Assembly: GCA_030710605.1 (NCBI GenBank)
Contig: CP092874.1
Coordinates: 68,071,011 to 68,135,010 of the forward strand
DNA: 64,000 nt
Direction of reading: 5' to 3'
Origin: Cordylochernes scorpioides
Lineage: Eukaryota > Arthropoda > Arachnida > Pseudoscorpiones > Chernetidae
A program made the position numbers and the translations under genes. The first letter of the stretch is position 1. Each line of letters begins with the position of its first letter. Of this stretch, positions 7,601 through 18,964 are shown one piece after another. The notes below the pieces were generated by a model. The model saw only the letters and a list, made by a program, of their open reading frames with translations. It did not search any database and was not told the origin of the DNA.

Positions 7601-10470
7601 GCTGGACTTTTCCATTTTATAGAGGCAGTGCCCTCTGAAGAGTAGCTCTCTTACTTTGACATACATTGGAAATGGTTCATCCAGCATTGCATTTAATTGC
7701 CTTTTTAGAGTTTGAACAAATTGATTAGTTAATCCATTTGTGGCTATATGTCCTTGTGCAATTAACTTTATAAAATACGGTTTTGAGTAAAAAAATGATT
7801 TTAAATGATTGCTAACAAAAGTTTTGGCTGGGTCTTACACCATGACATTTAAATTATCCATGGATTCAAAATATGTTGGAAAGTAATTCGAAAGTGTAAT
7901 CAGTAGTTGGGGTGTTTTGACTATATCACATTTATATTTTGTGTCAACAACAATTAAAACAGTAATCTCCGGTTAATCAGAGATTATAGGTACCTTTGCA
8001 GGTTTTGTCTTTTTTAGCACATGATTCACAATTTCTTGAAATTTTCTCTATATCTTTGTTGATGCCTTTCCAATATATGTGTCTGAATGCTAGTTGTTTC
8101 ATTTTTGTTATGCCATCATGTGTTCATTGAATTATAGACAGAACCAATCTCAATATTTTGGGGAATTAAACTTGTTCTTTAAATAAAATGCCATCTTCTA
8201 GAGTGTATTTACAATAAATTACTAGGTCATTCTTTGTCGTGTATTCACAAAGCTTACTTTTTGAAGAGCACAAAAATGCACAGAAATTAGCCTAACAACA
8301 GGAAACTGAAGCAACAGTATTCAAAGATGCGGAACGGACAAAATAATATTCAACTTTTGGAAGCTTGGTTGAAACTGGAAGGTGGCTATATCTATGTCTA
8401 TGAATGATAACTATTGATCACCGCCAAAAAATACAATATGCGAATAAGGTGCTGAAGCAATGTATTACTTCCAAACAGTTAGCAAGTTTGATATCTCACC
8501 TTCATTTGCTGAGATGGATCAAGATGGGAAAGGTCTGATAATTCATTAGTATTTTCCATGTGGCTCAGAGTTGTCTTTATTCCAAGTTGGTCAGAGAGAG
8601 AATCCATCTGTGAAACCAGAGCTCCTTTTAGTTGGCACTGCTGTTACAATTCATTGTGGTCTCTGAAATATCTCTCCAAACCTGCTGGCAGAATTTGGTG
8701 CAGATCTGTAACCTATAGAAAAAAGAGGAAATATTAGTTTCACAAGAGACAGCTCCCAAATATCTCATCACACAAATCTTGACCAAAAAAAAAAAAAATT
8801 AACTATAAGTTCCAATAAGTTCAAAAAATCAAAAGAACATGGAATTCCACTATCTATAAAGAAATACTGCAAATAAATGGAATATATAATGTGTCTTAAA
8901 TTGAAGATTTACCATTGAAGTCGAAGATGTTGGAAATCAGCTGACCATGATCCCATACTAGCAAGAGTGAAATTTTATATTGGGCATGGTTGGCCAGAGA
9001 AAGCAGACAACATAAGCCCATATTTTTAAAAGGAAGGGGAATTGACTTTGGAGAATGAATGTATTTTAAATAAAAGCTAATTGTAAAAGCTATGAATATA
9101 TTTAAAATAAAAGATAATTCACATGTTGCTGTCCAGATGAACTTTGAATTTTTCATGAGTAATTGTCTGAGAGGATAGGTCATTGATGAATTGTTCGACA
9201 TTATCGAGACTAGTAATTGGTCATTACTAGAAATTTTCAAAGTTCTTTGACGTTTGATGGTCTTGGCATGTCAATAATTACCTTGACTTCCTGTTTTTTT
9301 AAACAATTTGGCCCAGATATTCAATTTGTACTTGAAAAAATGAACACTTTTTGAGATTTAAATGGAGATCATATTTCTAACCTTTTTAGGCAAAGTTCAA
9401 GGTTATTCTTGCATTATTTTTCTGTGAATGAGGATATTTTCAAAATATACTAATGTATTTGTAAGGTCTTAAGGAAATTTGATAGATTATTCAGTTAAAT
9501 TAACTTGATGAGGTTGTGATTCTAAATGAAAGTCTGTTCATACGGTGGGGTGACTTGATGTGTGGATATTGCTTTGATTAGGTTACCCTCTTCATAAACC
9601 TAGATAAGCAGGTAAGCCTTTTGAAGATCTAAACTGAAAAATATATCTTTCTAAAGCACAATTTGAATTATAGATTATAAACACAAGGTAATAAGACAAA
9701 GTCTAAATAATGATAAGGTACAATTTGGATTATAGATTATATACACAAGGTATATATAATAAGACCTTAATAAGACTTTAAGGTTCTTAGAAAACTATCT
9801 TTTTATCTTCTATCTTGTTTACACAGTATAGGGCTTATTTTTTAAATGAAATCTACAACGGATCAAATGAAATCTTCACAACCTGCCATAGAGTTGTTCA
9901 GCTGGTCGAGTAGCTAGGCCAAATCTATTACCTATGATCTCTATGGATGGAATTTGGCAGATTGTAAAGATCTCATTCGATACCTTTGAGATTTCATAAA
10001 ATAAAATCGGCCCTAGGCTGAAGAGGGCCATTAGCCTGAAACCATGGTCTCTAGGTGTATGCATGTCAGTTTGCTAAAGCTGGTGTCATGGTTTTGTCAC
10101 TGACCTAGATCTGCTAGTTTATGGGGACAGTCGTAAGATGGCGCTTAGTTTTATCATCTATTTTAAAGAGAGAGGAAAACCATTATTTTTATTGAGGATA
10201 TCATCGATTGGTCGATTAGAAAAATTGGCATCCACGAGAAATTCGTTTACGGCCATCTCATAATCAACACATAGTCGAACATTGCTATCGGTATTTGGAA
10301 TTACTTGCAGAGGTGACCCCCGATTACTTGTTATCTTTGATGAAAAACCTTGGTATTCTATAATGTCTAATTCTTTTTACTCTTTATCAGAGAATGTAAT
10401 TTCCTTGTGGTAAATAGGCTTGATTTCCTTTGATAATTTTGGAGAACCTTGAAATTTGGAGAATGCACTT
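7600..10470 (-). pseudogene. ancient Ty3/Gypsy relic (integrase to RT)
   Basis: The minus strand shows, in scrambled frames, integrase-like text around 7615-7870 (clearer in the related copy at 38090-38340, HIATNGLPDQFVQTLKRQL) and reverse transcriptase: FFSLDLQKAYL at about 9600-9640 and VRLCVDYEMAVNEFLVDAN at about 10220-10280. The relic continues to the right of the Copia insertion (12863-12970). Many stops and shifts mean it is long dead. The middle part (about 8260-9060) recurs at 20500-20725 and 43712-44536, and includes plus-strand Gypsy integrase-type text at 8950-9040, so two relics may be fused here. Confidence 0.55.
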
Positions 10471-10676
10471 TGTTAGGAATCAAATTCTTTCCCAGTCTAA
10501 CAATCGAGCAGAGTCAAACACTACACCTCTCAGAAAATTAACACTTTTAATTTCCTTTCATAACTAACTAATTTACATCATTAAAAACCAATTTATATAC
10601 ATGTAAAACTGTCCAGTCATCTGGTCAAAATATAAATAAACTAATCTAGGAAAAAACAACTTATAAAATCCTAACA
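10471..10676 (-). repeat. Copia 3' LTR
   Basis: Right-hand partner at 12653-12857; the two differ at a modest number of sites, mostly in the first 40 bp. Preceded on the minus strand by a G-run polypurine tract (10679-10685). Confidence 0.88.
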
Positions 10677-10701
10677 ATGCCCCCCCATTTTAAAGTTGTT
10701 T

Positions 10702-11208
10702 TCATACCCTCATCGGAGGCCTAGAGTGGTCAAGATCCTGGTTAGGTCTTCGTTTAACACCACCCGGCAAGTCAACATCCCATACTCTGTGTTCTCGAAG
10801 TGATACCATTTCACATTCTATAGACCTCAGCCGATTTTGTGCTTTGGGCATATTAAGCGCCTCCTCGTATGATGACGGCATTTCATCTTGATGGCTCTTA
10901 TGTTCAACTATCCCACGGTGGAAGGCTGATCTACAATACTCCTTCTGCCTAGCCGCAATTCTTGAAGATCTTCTTAGGATTATAGTTTCATTTTGGCCTT
11001 CGTCTTCTCTCCTCAGTGCTTCGTCTTCATAGGCCTGCTCTCCATCCTCTCTTCGTTCTAAGTTATTCAGATCTTTCTCTACCGATATTGTTTCCCCATC
11101 AGTCCCTGAATATCCTCTTGGGATCGCAGCTTCATTTTGGTATTCCCCTTCATCTTCCTTCTTTAGTTCTTCCACTGTATAGATTCTTCCTCTTCTATTA
11201 GATTTCAT
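10702..11208 (-). pseudogene. Copia pol remnant (pre-RT linker)
   Basis: 168 residues of the acidic region between integrase and reverse transcriptase in Copia polyproteins. It includes RRSSRIAARQKEY and SYEEALNMPKAQNRLRSIECEM, the typical lead-in to the RT domain (SYEEA, W/E-M pattern), then stops. The RT proper is absent. It lies two bases beyond the stop of the gag-protease ORF, in another frame, so the join is the scar of the integrase deletion or a later shift. Confidence 0.75.
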
Positions 11209-11210
11209 AA

Positions 11211-12395
11211 TTAACCCGCCATCACTTCCAAAAACAGAGGCCTTGCCATTCTGGAATAATACTTTTTTCCTCTTTCCTCAATCCTTCCAACAGACAAAAT
11301 ATTTCCGTCTAACTCAGGAACGTATAAAACGTTTTCCAAGAACAAGGTTTCACCTCCATATTCGTGACCGAGTTTGATTGTTACATCACCCATCTCTGAT
11401 ACTTTTATTTTCTCATTGTTAGCCATTTCTACTGAAGTTGAAATACTTTTTGTGTTCGTCAATTTCAGTCTGTTCGACGTCATATGTTCAGTAGCTCCAC
11501 TGTCCAGAAACCAGATATTCTGCGAATTATTGTTTTTAAAGTTGTTTGCAAATAGGACCTTATGAGTTAGGTCTAGCGTACTTTGTTTCAGCATACCTTC
11601 GCTAATTCTCCTTGAGGAGTTGGCAAATCTGCAATTTCTAGCTATGTGTCCTAATCTGCCACAACTGAAACATCTTATCTGCCTGGAATAATTATAATTT
11701 TCCCTTTTCCCTTCCGTCCACGTATTATGATAATTCCTTGGTTGATCATATTCAAATTTATTTCGCTCTTGACATGGTGATTTGCATGTATCTTCTTTTC
11801 TTCTTACCGCAAAAGCGCAATTAGGATCTTCTTGAGGAATTTGACGCTGTTTCTGTCTTTTTTCTTCTAAAAGTAACTTGGATTTAACCACACTAGTCGA
11901 TAGCTTCTCTTCTTGCTGTTCCAAACTGAGAATTAGCGGCTCGTAGCTCTTTGGCAATCCCAATAGCATAATCAAAGCTAATTCGCCATCCCCAAATCCA
12001 TGGTGGCACTTTGCTAATTTTCTATGACATTCCATTATTCTCGCGAAATATTCCTTCATGTCTTCGTCATTTCTTTTGACAATATTGAAAAACTCTCTTA
12101 GTAACTGTAATATGTGCAATAAGCCATACTTTGTGTGGATGTCCTCCAGTATCTGCCATGCATCGATCGCTCGCTTGCAATCACCGATATCATCCAGGAA
12201 TGAATCCTCAACTGCTAATAATATGACAGATAATGCCAAACTATCTTTCCGCTTCTGTTTTTCTGAAGCTTCACTAGGAAAGCCAGGTTCAATTGCATCC
12301 CATATATCCTTCTGGATCAAAATAGATTTAGTTCTTATAGCCCAGGAATAATAATTATTACCATCAAGTTTAGGTATTCTGAACTCGTCAGCCAT
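11211..12395 (-). CDS. Copia gag-protease, 394 aa
   Basis: Starts MADEFRIPKLDGNNYYSWAI, the typical N-terminus of Copia gag with the W-x-I capsid motif. A long gag domain (about 1-190) is followed by a CCHC knuckle CFSCGRLGHIARNC near residue 230 and an aspartic protease WFLDSGATEHM near 295. It ends GKKYYSRMARPLFLEVMAG just after the protease, where integrase would normally follow. Capsid and protease would package and process the element RNA in the cytoplasm. With the two LTRs and primer site this ORF may still be usable, but the element depends on other copies for reverse transcription and integration. Confidence 0.85.
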   Translation of the reverse strand: MADEFRIPKLDGNNYYSWAIRTKSILIQKDIWDAIEPGFPSEASEKQKRKDSLALSVILLAVEDSFLDDIGDCKRAIDAWQILEDIHTKYGLLHILQLLREFFNIVKRNDEDMKEYFARIMECHRKLAKCHHGFGDGELALIMLLGLPKSYEPLILSLEQQEEKLSTSVVKSKLLLEEKRQKQRQIPQEDPNCAFAVRRKEDTCKSPCQERNKFEYDQPRNYHNTWTEGKRENYNYSRQIRCFSCGRLGHIARNCRFANSSRRISEGMLKQSTLDLTHKVLFANNFKNNNSQNIWFLDSGATEHMTSNRLKLTNTKSISTSVEMANNEKIKVSEMGDVTIKLGHEYGGETLFLENVLYVPELDGNILSVGRIEERGKKYYSRMARPLFLEVMAG

Positions 12396-12652
12396 TGATA
12401 TTTCCAGTTATGCAAATCTGACAAAAAAATTATAACCCAAAGCTTTTCTTCTTCTTCTTCGTTGCACAAAGTTCAGTCTTTAAATCACTCAAATTTCTTA
12501 TAATCAAATTCTTTTCTCTATCTTAGTTAGCTTTATCTTCTTCAGTCTAGCATAAACTTTTCTTCTTGGCTTTCCCTTTTAGCTTTTTCTTCTTTAGCCT
12601 AAACTTCTAATTTCTCTCTACGGCGCAGTGGAAGCGTGCTGGGCCCATAACC

Positions 12653-12857
12653 TGTTAGGAAACCAATTCTTTCCTAGTCTACAATCGAGCAGAGTAAACT
12701 CAAACACCTCTCAGAAAATTAACACTTTTAATTTCCTTTCATAACTAACTAATTTACATCATTAAAAACCAATTTATATACATGTAAAACCGTCCAGTCA
12801 TCTGGTCAAATTATAAATAAACTAATCTAGGAAAAAACAACTTATAAAATCCTAACA
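12653..12857 (-). repeat. Copia 5' LTR
   Basis: Partner of 10471-10676; adjoins the initiator-tRNA-Met-type primer site at 12637-12652. Confidence 0.88.
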
Positions 12858-13175
12858 CACTTAATCTTTTTTTTATTTCTGAATACCTTTCGAATATATT
12901 GTCCACATCATTTATCTCGATTCCTTGAGGTAAAATGTTTTCTTGTATTTGGGACTTAATACTATGTAGCTTAAATTTTAAAATGTCCCAATATTAATTA
13001 AATATTATGCGAAGTCCTTCAATGAGAGGTTATCATTAGCAAAATACAGTCCTTCACTGCCACCTCAAACTATTTAATCCAGTGCCAGTTGAAACCTTCC
13101 ACCCTATATCAACTAGTAATCACCACAGCAAAAATCTGAGAGGCCATGGAATCATGGAAATTTAAAGGAGATATA
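12858..13175 (-). pseudogene. Gypsy relic, continuation
   Basis: Minus-strand text IEINDVDNIFERYSEIKK (about 12880-12930) joins directly to the relic on the other side of the Copia element once the CACTT duplication is discounted. A near-copy of 12885-12965 lies at 14624-14705, on the far side of the Tigger-like element. Confidence 0.5.
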
Positions 13176-14621
13176 TAGTAAAACCCCGCTAATACGAACC
13201 CTGGATATAGCGAACCTCACCCTATAACGAACCCACGGCGATTCCCAATTCCATTCCATTGAAAATACCATCGTTATAACGAACTTTGTGATTTTTTAAA
13301 AAATGAACTACCCCTATAACGAACCTATTTTCGATCCCAAAATGATAAAATCTATTAAAAATACTAGGCTTATAATGAACTTAAAATGGTGATTTAAAAA
13401 AAAAAAAATAACAAAATTTTGAGCATGTTTCAGCTCATGGATCACGATTTCAAAACAAAAAATTTTCGCCATTGTTTGTTTTCATTTCCATTCTATTTAT
13501 GCTGTATGTTGTATAAATTTTTACACATTATACTTTTATTTAATAGAATATCTTTGCATTCGACAATTTTGAAATAGAAGAAAATACAAATCGTTTCCAA
13601 AATAAAGAAAAGGAACAAAGAATGGCGTTCTAAAAAAACAGTGGCAGCATGCTCTTTTAGAAGCGTTCTATATCAAGTTTAACCTAGGCTAAATAATAAT
13701 TCCAAATAATTTTAAAGCCAGAAATGGTTGGAATAGCAGGTTAAAAAAACAAAATTGAATATACACTTCAGAAGAATGTGTGGAAAATGGAATTGGAAGA
13801 AGAAGGGGGGAAAAAAAATAGTTCCCCCCCCCCCCCCCCCCCCAAGTTCCCCGTGTCTCATGAGCCACAAACAAATCGACTTATAAATTCTCAAAAACTA
13901 CCACTACAGTTCTATTTTTAGAATGGAATTCTTGTTAGGTATATGACTCATTCAGGGTTCGCGGATATTCCTCCTGGCCGGCCGTTTTACCACCAATTTT
14001 GTGTTTGTAAATTTGCGTTTTTTATTCGCAATTTTACTGATTGCACTATCATATCAACATGTTTCACGTCCGATTTTTCTGAATTGGATACTTTTGATTC
14101 ATCCTCAATTGATTCAGAATACACAGAGCTTTATTCCTTTGAAAGAAATAACGATATTTTAAGACAATTCTGATTTTCTAATTTTTCTTTTCACTTTCAA
14201 ACAACAAGGTATTAGAGACATTTTTTCAAATAAATTTAGTATTATATTATTTGAGAAATATGTTCTAAAATACTCTTATACCTTTTAAATATATAATTAA
14301 TAATGTTTTGCCTAGGGGGTTTGGCTTAATTTTTAAATAATACATAGGTTTATATATAAACATGTATGATAATGATAAGAAGAACTTATTATCAAATGAC
14401 TTCTTTTGATATTCAGCATTACTGTAAAGAAATAGGTCAATTTAGGGAATTAAAACAAAGTGACCATTATTAAGTGGCTGCCTTTTTCTGTTTGTATGGC
14501 TGTTTTTTAATTATACGGTCTAAAAATTTTGAAAAGTTAAAAAAAAAAAAATGGCCAAACCGTGGCTATAGTGAACCAAAAGCTCCGTCCCATTGGGGTT
14601 CACTATAGAGGGGTTTTACTG
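13176..14621. mobile_element. Tigger/pogo-like element B, copy 1
   Basis: Left end TAGTAAAACCCCGCTAATAC and right end CTATAGAGGGGTTTTACTG are inverted repeats, bordered by TA (13174-13175, 14622-14623). Next to the ends are sub-terminal repeats of ATAACGAAC type. No transposase is recognised. A short open frame at 13943-14173 is preserved in the other copies (43017-43711, 49455-51469). Contains a run of about 18 C at 13827-13844. Confidence 0.8.
13943..14173 (+). other. conserved small ORF inside element B
   Basis: 76 codons ending SEYTELYSFERNNDILRQF. The part FTDCTIISTCFTSDFSELDT is kept, with substitutions, in copies at about 43620-43715 and 50900-51030. It may be the last part of a lost transposase ORF (an acidic tail) or simply shared repeat DNA. 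No domain is recognised. Confidence 0.35.
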
Positions 14622-14694
14622 TACCTTTCGAATATATTGTCCACATCATTTATCTCAATTCCTTTAGTTAAAATGTTTTCTTGTATTTGGGAGT

Positions 14695-14775
14695 GAATAA
14701 CATGGGAGGGAATCAAACCCAGGTCGTAGCAGTCGAAAACCAATGGTTTAGACCATCCTTCCACCAACCCCCCCT
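14695..14775 (-). repeat. tRNA-like SINE head
   Basis: On the minus strand GGTGGAAGGATGGTCTAAAC, then a stem-like ACCATTGGTTTTCGACT and GGGTTTGATTCCC, a B-box. The arrangement imitates a tRNA with a long variable arm but the cloverleaf is incomplete, so a tRNA-derived SINE or pseudogene is more likely than a working tRNA gene. Confidence 0.4.
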
Positions 14776-15413
14776 AATAGAAACTTCTGAAAGAAAGATC
14801 TGCATTAAGGAAAATACATTCAATATATTTCAATACATACATGGATGACTACCCTTGCCTGAAGGAATGAATCTTCATCAAGTGATACCATAACATTATT
14901 TTCAGCACATAATTTTGACACAATTTACCTTAAATCCAAAAAGTGCTGGTTTTTGTCAATAATTGGTGTGACAAAAAAGCTTTCTTTTTTCAGAGTGAAG
15001 TCAAAAAAGAAAGCAAATCTCCACATGAACTAGGTTTTAATACAAGCCTATAAAATAAAAAGTCAGCCTCCATCCTTGACCTTCCTTAACATGGCCTGAA
15101 CAGAATATACCTTGCACAGCACACCAATTGGTCACAATATATATATTTATATAACTATAAAGATAATAAATAATAAGGGTTCCATGGTATGTCAGGAGTA
15201 GTATTATTAGAAAGAATATTAAGATAGAAAAATATAAATAATATAATTATATATGGGAAGTGGTCAACTTATACAAAAATTGTAAAAAAAACTTTAAACA
15301 TAACCTTCAAAGAATCTTGCAACAAAACTACATTCAAATTCTACTGCTCTATCAACTGAGAAAAATGAAGGGAAAAACATGTGGTAAAAAAAATAATAAT
15401 AATGAATAGGGTG
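14776..15413. other. AT-rich intergenic DNA
   Basis: No gene, terminal repeat or structured RNA is recognised. The right edge is the 5-bp duplication GGGTG of the Bel-Pao element. Confidence 0.4.
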
Positions 15414-15856
15414 TGTTCGGTACACTTTTTGATTGGTACACTATGATGTAGGTTCGTTTGGATTAAAATGGTCTCAAGCAAAGGTGATAATATTTAAAGA
15501 GGATCAACTTTGTATTGGGGTGGTTCGTTTGATATTGAAAAATTGATTCAATTATTCATCCGTGGTATTTTAATTTATTAAGGATAAATATAGATATTAA
15601 TATAATGTTACAAATTAAATATTTAGTAGAAAAGAAGTTGGAAAATGTTTGATTCAAACGGATGGATGGGAAAGAACGTCCGCCCTTGATCGCCATCAGT
15701 ATTCGAACGTACCGCCGCCCGTGCTTCCCACGTGACCGCCACCGCCGCGCATGCGCGCCGACCTTGGCGTCACTGCCGTCAGGATGGTGCTCGCGCGGGC
15801 GTGCCTTGCCTCTCGCAGACCACGTGAGGCCCAGCGCAAATTACCTTTCACTAACA
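15414..15856 (-). repeat. Bel-Pao 3' LTR
   Basis: 443 bp, same length as its partner, with a GC-rich block (about 15700-15840) unlike the AT-rich remainder. Confidence 0.9.
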
Positions 15857-16152
15857 TTCCTCCCACCAATTTAATTGATATAAATTAAATTCTAATACTA
15901 TATTTTCTTGGCTATAGTAGAGGCTAATCTAAATTTGTTTTATTTCTAATGGAAAAGTCGCTGTACTGGACGAAGAAAACTCCCGATGATATCTTCACTC
16001 TTGCGACTCGAACTGTCCATCGGCCCCAGGTAGCACCTCCTCCACTTTTCTAATGGCCATGAAATCCTTCTCCTCTATTTTTTTTTTGTTGTTGAAGTGT
16101 GTGACGACTGCCTTTCTCAGTTCACTATTGACTTCTTCGATTGACTCCTTTT
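15857..16152 (-). pseudogene. Bel-Pao integrase C-terminal tail
   Basis: After the stop of the gag-protease ORF the minus strand still reads EEVNSELRKAVVTHFNNKKK and KVEEVLPGADGQFESQE, the latter matching the G-x-V-x-E-x-x-PGADG motif near the end of Bel-Pao integrases. It is in a different arrangement from a full integrase, so a second deletion removed the catalytic core. Confidence 0.6.
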
Positions 16153-17409
16153 CTACAGACTGTGTCCAAAATTGTTCTTAAGCCAAACTGGTCCCTCCCA
16201 CCATCTAGTAGTAATCAATTGCAAGATTGAAGCTCCACGTGAGGGGATGTCTGCAGGATTTTCTTTACCAGGAACGTGCCTCCAATCAGTTATGCTTGAA
16301 TTTTGTCGAATCTTCTTTACTCTTCCTGCGACAAACACTGACCAGTTCATATCACGTTTAATCCCTGCTAAAGCAGTAGTAGATTCAAGTTTCTTCTCCG
16401 AAATTAGCTTGTAATTAGGGAGTGGTGGGTGTTCTCCTATCCAAGGTAAATTGATAGAATATCGACAATCTTCATTCTGTTTCACTGTTTGGTTGAAATG
16501 TTCCAACGCTGCAACTGACAACTCTTCTTTGCTCTTTTCCTTCATGGGTTCCATGATACCGATAACATCTAATCTCCAAAGATCTTGTATTGTTGCATCA
16601 CGGACTAAGCATGACAGAACTGATTGAGATTTAGTTGTTTGAACATTTTCCAAAACCTTTCCACTAACAGTCCAGCCCAGCTTCGTTTCGAGAGCGACAG
16701 GACCAGATTCCAATTCTATTTTCTTTCCTGTTAGTAGCTTGGCGTATACGTCTGCTCCTAGTAGTAGTTCAATCTCCGTGTTCGACCAATAGACATCCAA
16801 GTCAATTCCCTTTGATCGAAGTTCCGTCATCCATTCGGTAGGTTGAGCGGAAGGCATTGCACTACAAATCGTTGAGCAGTCTTGTACTTCAAAATTGCAG
16901 TTGTACTTGGAGTCCACATCAGAAATGTAAATTCGATACCGCTTGTGCTGCTGTGGTCTCGATTTCACTCCACCAAATAGTAAGTGTACAACTTCCTTTT
17001 TTCCGAGCATAGTGAGTCCAACTTCAGAAGCAGTTTGTTCCAATACATATGAGTTCTGAGATCCACTATCTAACATTGCTCGAACAACTTTTGATTTATT
17101 TTCGCCATTAATCTTTACCATGCTTGTTTGAAGTAAGACATCTTGACACCGAACTCGATTTGACATGTCCACGGATGCATCTAGGTTCTTACTTTTCTCT
17201 TCAAACCCATCAGATTTTTGGCTGCCTTTTGAAACTGGACATACGATTGCCCAGTGTTTTCTACTACAGATGACACATTTAACTACGTTTCTGCATTTCT
17301 TGTAAATGTGTCCGGTCTTCAAGCAAGAATAACAACACCGTTTCTCTTGAATTATTTTCCTTCTTTCTTCAAGAGACATTGACATGGCTTTACAGCATTG
17401 TTCACTCAA
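16153..17409 (-). pseudogene. Bel-Pao protease joined to RNase H-side scrap
   Basis: 418 codons. A CCHC-like cluster CCYSCLKTGHIYKKC, then CVICSRKHWAIVC, is followed by the A16-type aspartic protease (AMLDSGSQNSYVL). After the start of the RT region (PWIGEHPPLPNYKLISEKKL) the frame jumps straight to WSVFVAGRVKKIRQNS, DWRHVPGKENPADIPSRG and WWEGPVWL, which normally lie several hundred residues further on. The deletion kept the frame open. A 1-bp shift near 17500 separates it from gag (17466-18227). Confidence 0.82.
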
Positions 17410-17465
17410 ATGTTTTCCATCACAAAATACACATTTATAAGCGTTATTTGACTTCCCATCAGCAA

Positions 17466-18491
17466 CTACCAGACTTGCAGCGGTGGCGACAGATGTCTTC
17501 GGCTTGAGGGCTTATCTTGATTAAATTGTGATGGATACGAACTCGAAAACGGTTGACGAGCTAAACGCATTCTTTCCCATCCCTCAACTTCGTGTTTTAG
17601 GAATTCCATAAGCTTCTCCAGGAGGACTTCACTTGATTTATGCTTTCCATCTTCATCAGGCTTGTGATAATGACGAGTCCTTTCCCACGCGACGAAGAGA
17701 TCTTCAGGTAAAGCTGATTCCACCATGGGGTAAAGAATAGCAGCACATTTATCTGTTGTGACTCCTAAAGATCCCAACGCTCGTAGTTGTGACGATAACC
17801 GAACGTATACAGTCGAAAAAGATGTCGTGTTTCTTCCATAGGCATTTTCCAAAATGATAGCAATCAAATCCCTTACGTACACTTCCACCAACATGTCTTC
17901 ACGGCCAAAACGTTCCTTAAGAGTGCTGATGGCAAGTGGATAATTTGCCGCTGAGTTTGGAAAGAATGAAACTATTTCCTCCGACACTGATCCCTCTTTC
18001 ATGCAATTTTGTAGGTATTGGAACTTGACACAGGCCGAAATGGAGTCATCATCGTGGACGCTTTGAAAGGCTGACCAGAACTGCAGCCACTCCCGTGCTT
18101 CTCCTCCAAATTTCGGTAGTTCCAACTTCGGAAGTCGATGAAGATTTGACTTTCCTTCGTTCCCCCCAGAAACTATTGATTCTCGGTCTACTGTTGGTTT
18201 TGCTAGCAATTGTTCCATTTTTTGCAAAACGCCTTCAGACCTTCCAAATAGATTCGCTTGAACGATATCGACATCTTCAATTTCTTCATCTTCTCTATCC
18301 GCCTTTATCAGTTGTTCGATGAGACAATCACTGGCAATTAAGAACGTGTCTTTACATCTGAGGAGCTATGGCCGTAGAGACATCAACATTTCCTGGCATG
18401 GTTCTTGCTTTCCAAGTTCGCCATCTGCTTCTGCAATAACGCTTTCCAACGTCCTCCTTTTCGTTTCACAAGCTTTCTTGAGTTTGTCCAT
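17466..18491 (-). pseudogene. Bel-Pao gag
   Basis: The open part (17466-18227) carries the DUF1759-type gag core: LPKLELPKFGGEAREWLQFW, then CVKFQYLQNCMK and YPLAISTLKERFGREDMLV. The same frame extends upstream to an ATG at 18491, interrupted by one TAG stop near 18366. At the other end a single-base shift near 17500 throws it into PLQVW and a stop. Thus the gag has two small lesions. It would form the particle shell. Confidence 0.82.
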
Positions 18492-18521
18492 CTTAAATCC
18501 TGTTGGTCAGGCTCGCCACAA

Positions 18522-18964
18522 TGTTCGGTACACTTTTTGATTGGTACACTATGATGTAGGTTCGTTTGGATTAAAATGGTCTCAAGCAAAGGTGATAATA
18601 TTTAAAGAGGATCAACTTTTTATTGGGGTGGTTCGTTTGATATTGAAAAAATGATTCAATTATTCATCCGTGGTATTTTAATTTTTTAAGGATAAATATA
18701 GATATTAATATAATGTTACAAATTAAATATTTAGTAAAAAAGAAGTTGGAAATTGTTTGATTCAAACGGATGGATGGGAAAGAACGTCCGCCCTTGATCG
18801 CCGTCAGTATTTGAACGTACCGCCGCCCGTGCTTCCCACGTGACCGCCACCGCTGCGCATACGCACCGACCTCGGCGTCACCGCCGGCTGGATGGTGCTC
18901 GCACGGGCGTGCCTTGCCTCTCGCAGACCACGTGAGGCCCAGCGCAAATTACCTTTCACTAACA
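18522..18964 (-). repeat. Bel-Pao 5' LTR
   Basis: Partner of 15414-15856; adjoins the primer site at about 18506-18521. Confidence 0.9.

Larger units (their letters stand above)
10471..12857 (-). mobile_element. Copia-type LTR retrotransposon, internally deleted
   Basis: Two LTRs of about 205 bp (10471-10676, 12653-12857) with TGTTAGGA and TCCTAACA ends, flanked by the 5-bp duplication CACTT (10466-10470, 12858-12862). On the minus strand the 5' LTR is followed by GGTTATGGGCCCAGCA, which matches the primer site used by Drosophila copia (an internal part of initiator tRNA-Met). A G7 polypurine tract precedes the 3' LTR. Gag, protease and the start of RT are present; integrase and most of RT are missing. 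It inserted into the old Gypsy relic. Confidence 0.9.
15414..18964 (-). mobile_element. Bel-Pao LTR retrotransposon, internally deleted
   Basis: Two 443-bp LTRs (15414-15856, 18522-18964), TGTTCGGTAC to CACTAACA, in a 5-bp GGGTG duplication (15409-15413, 18965-18969). On the minus strand the 5' LTR is followed by TGTGGCGAGCCTGACC, a likely primer site for a tRNA ending in GGCTCGCCA. The polypurine tract GGTGGGAGGAA precedes the 3' LTR. The LTRs are the same length and very similar, so insertion was fairly recent. Gag and protease remain; most of RT, RNase H and integrase are missing. Confidence 0.92.

Noticed and set aside
13689..13894. Gly-rich minus-strand ORF
   Set aside because: Produced by the poly-C run in element B copy 1.
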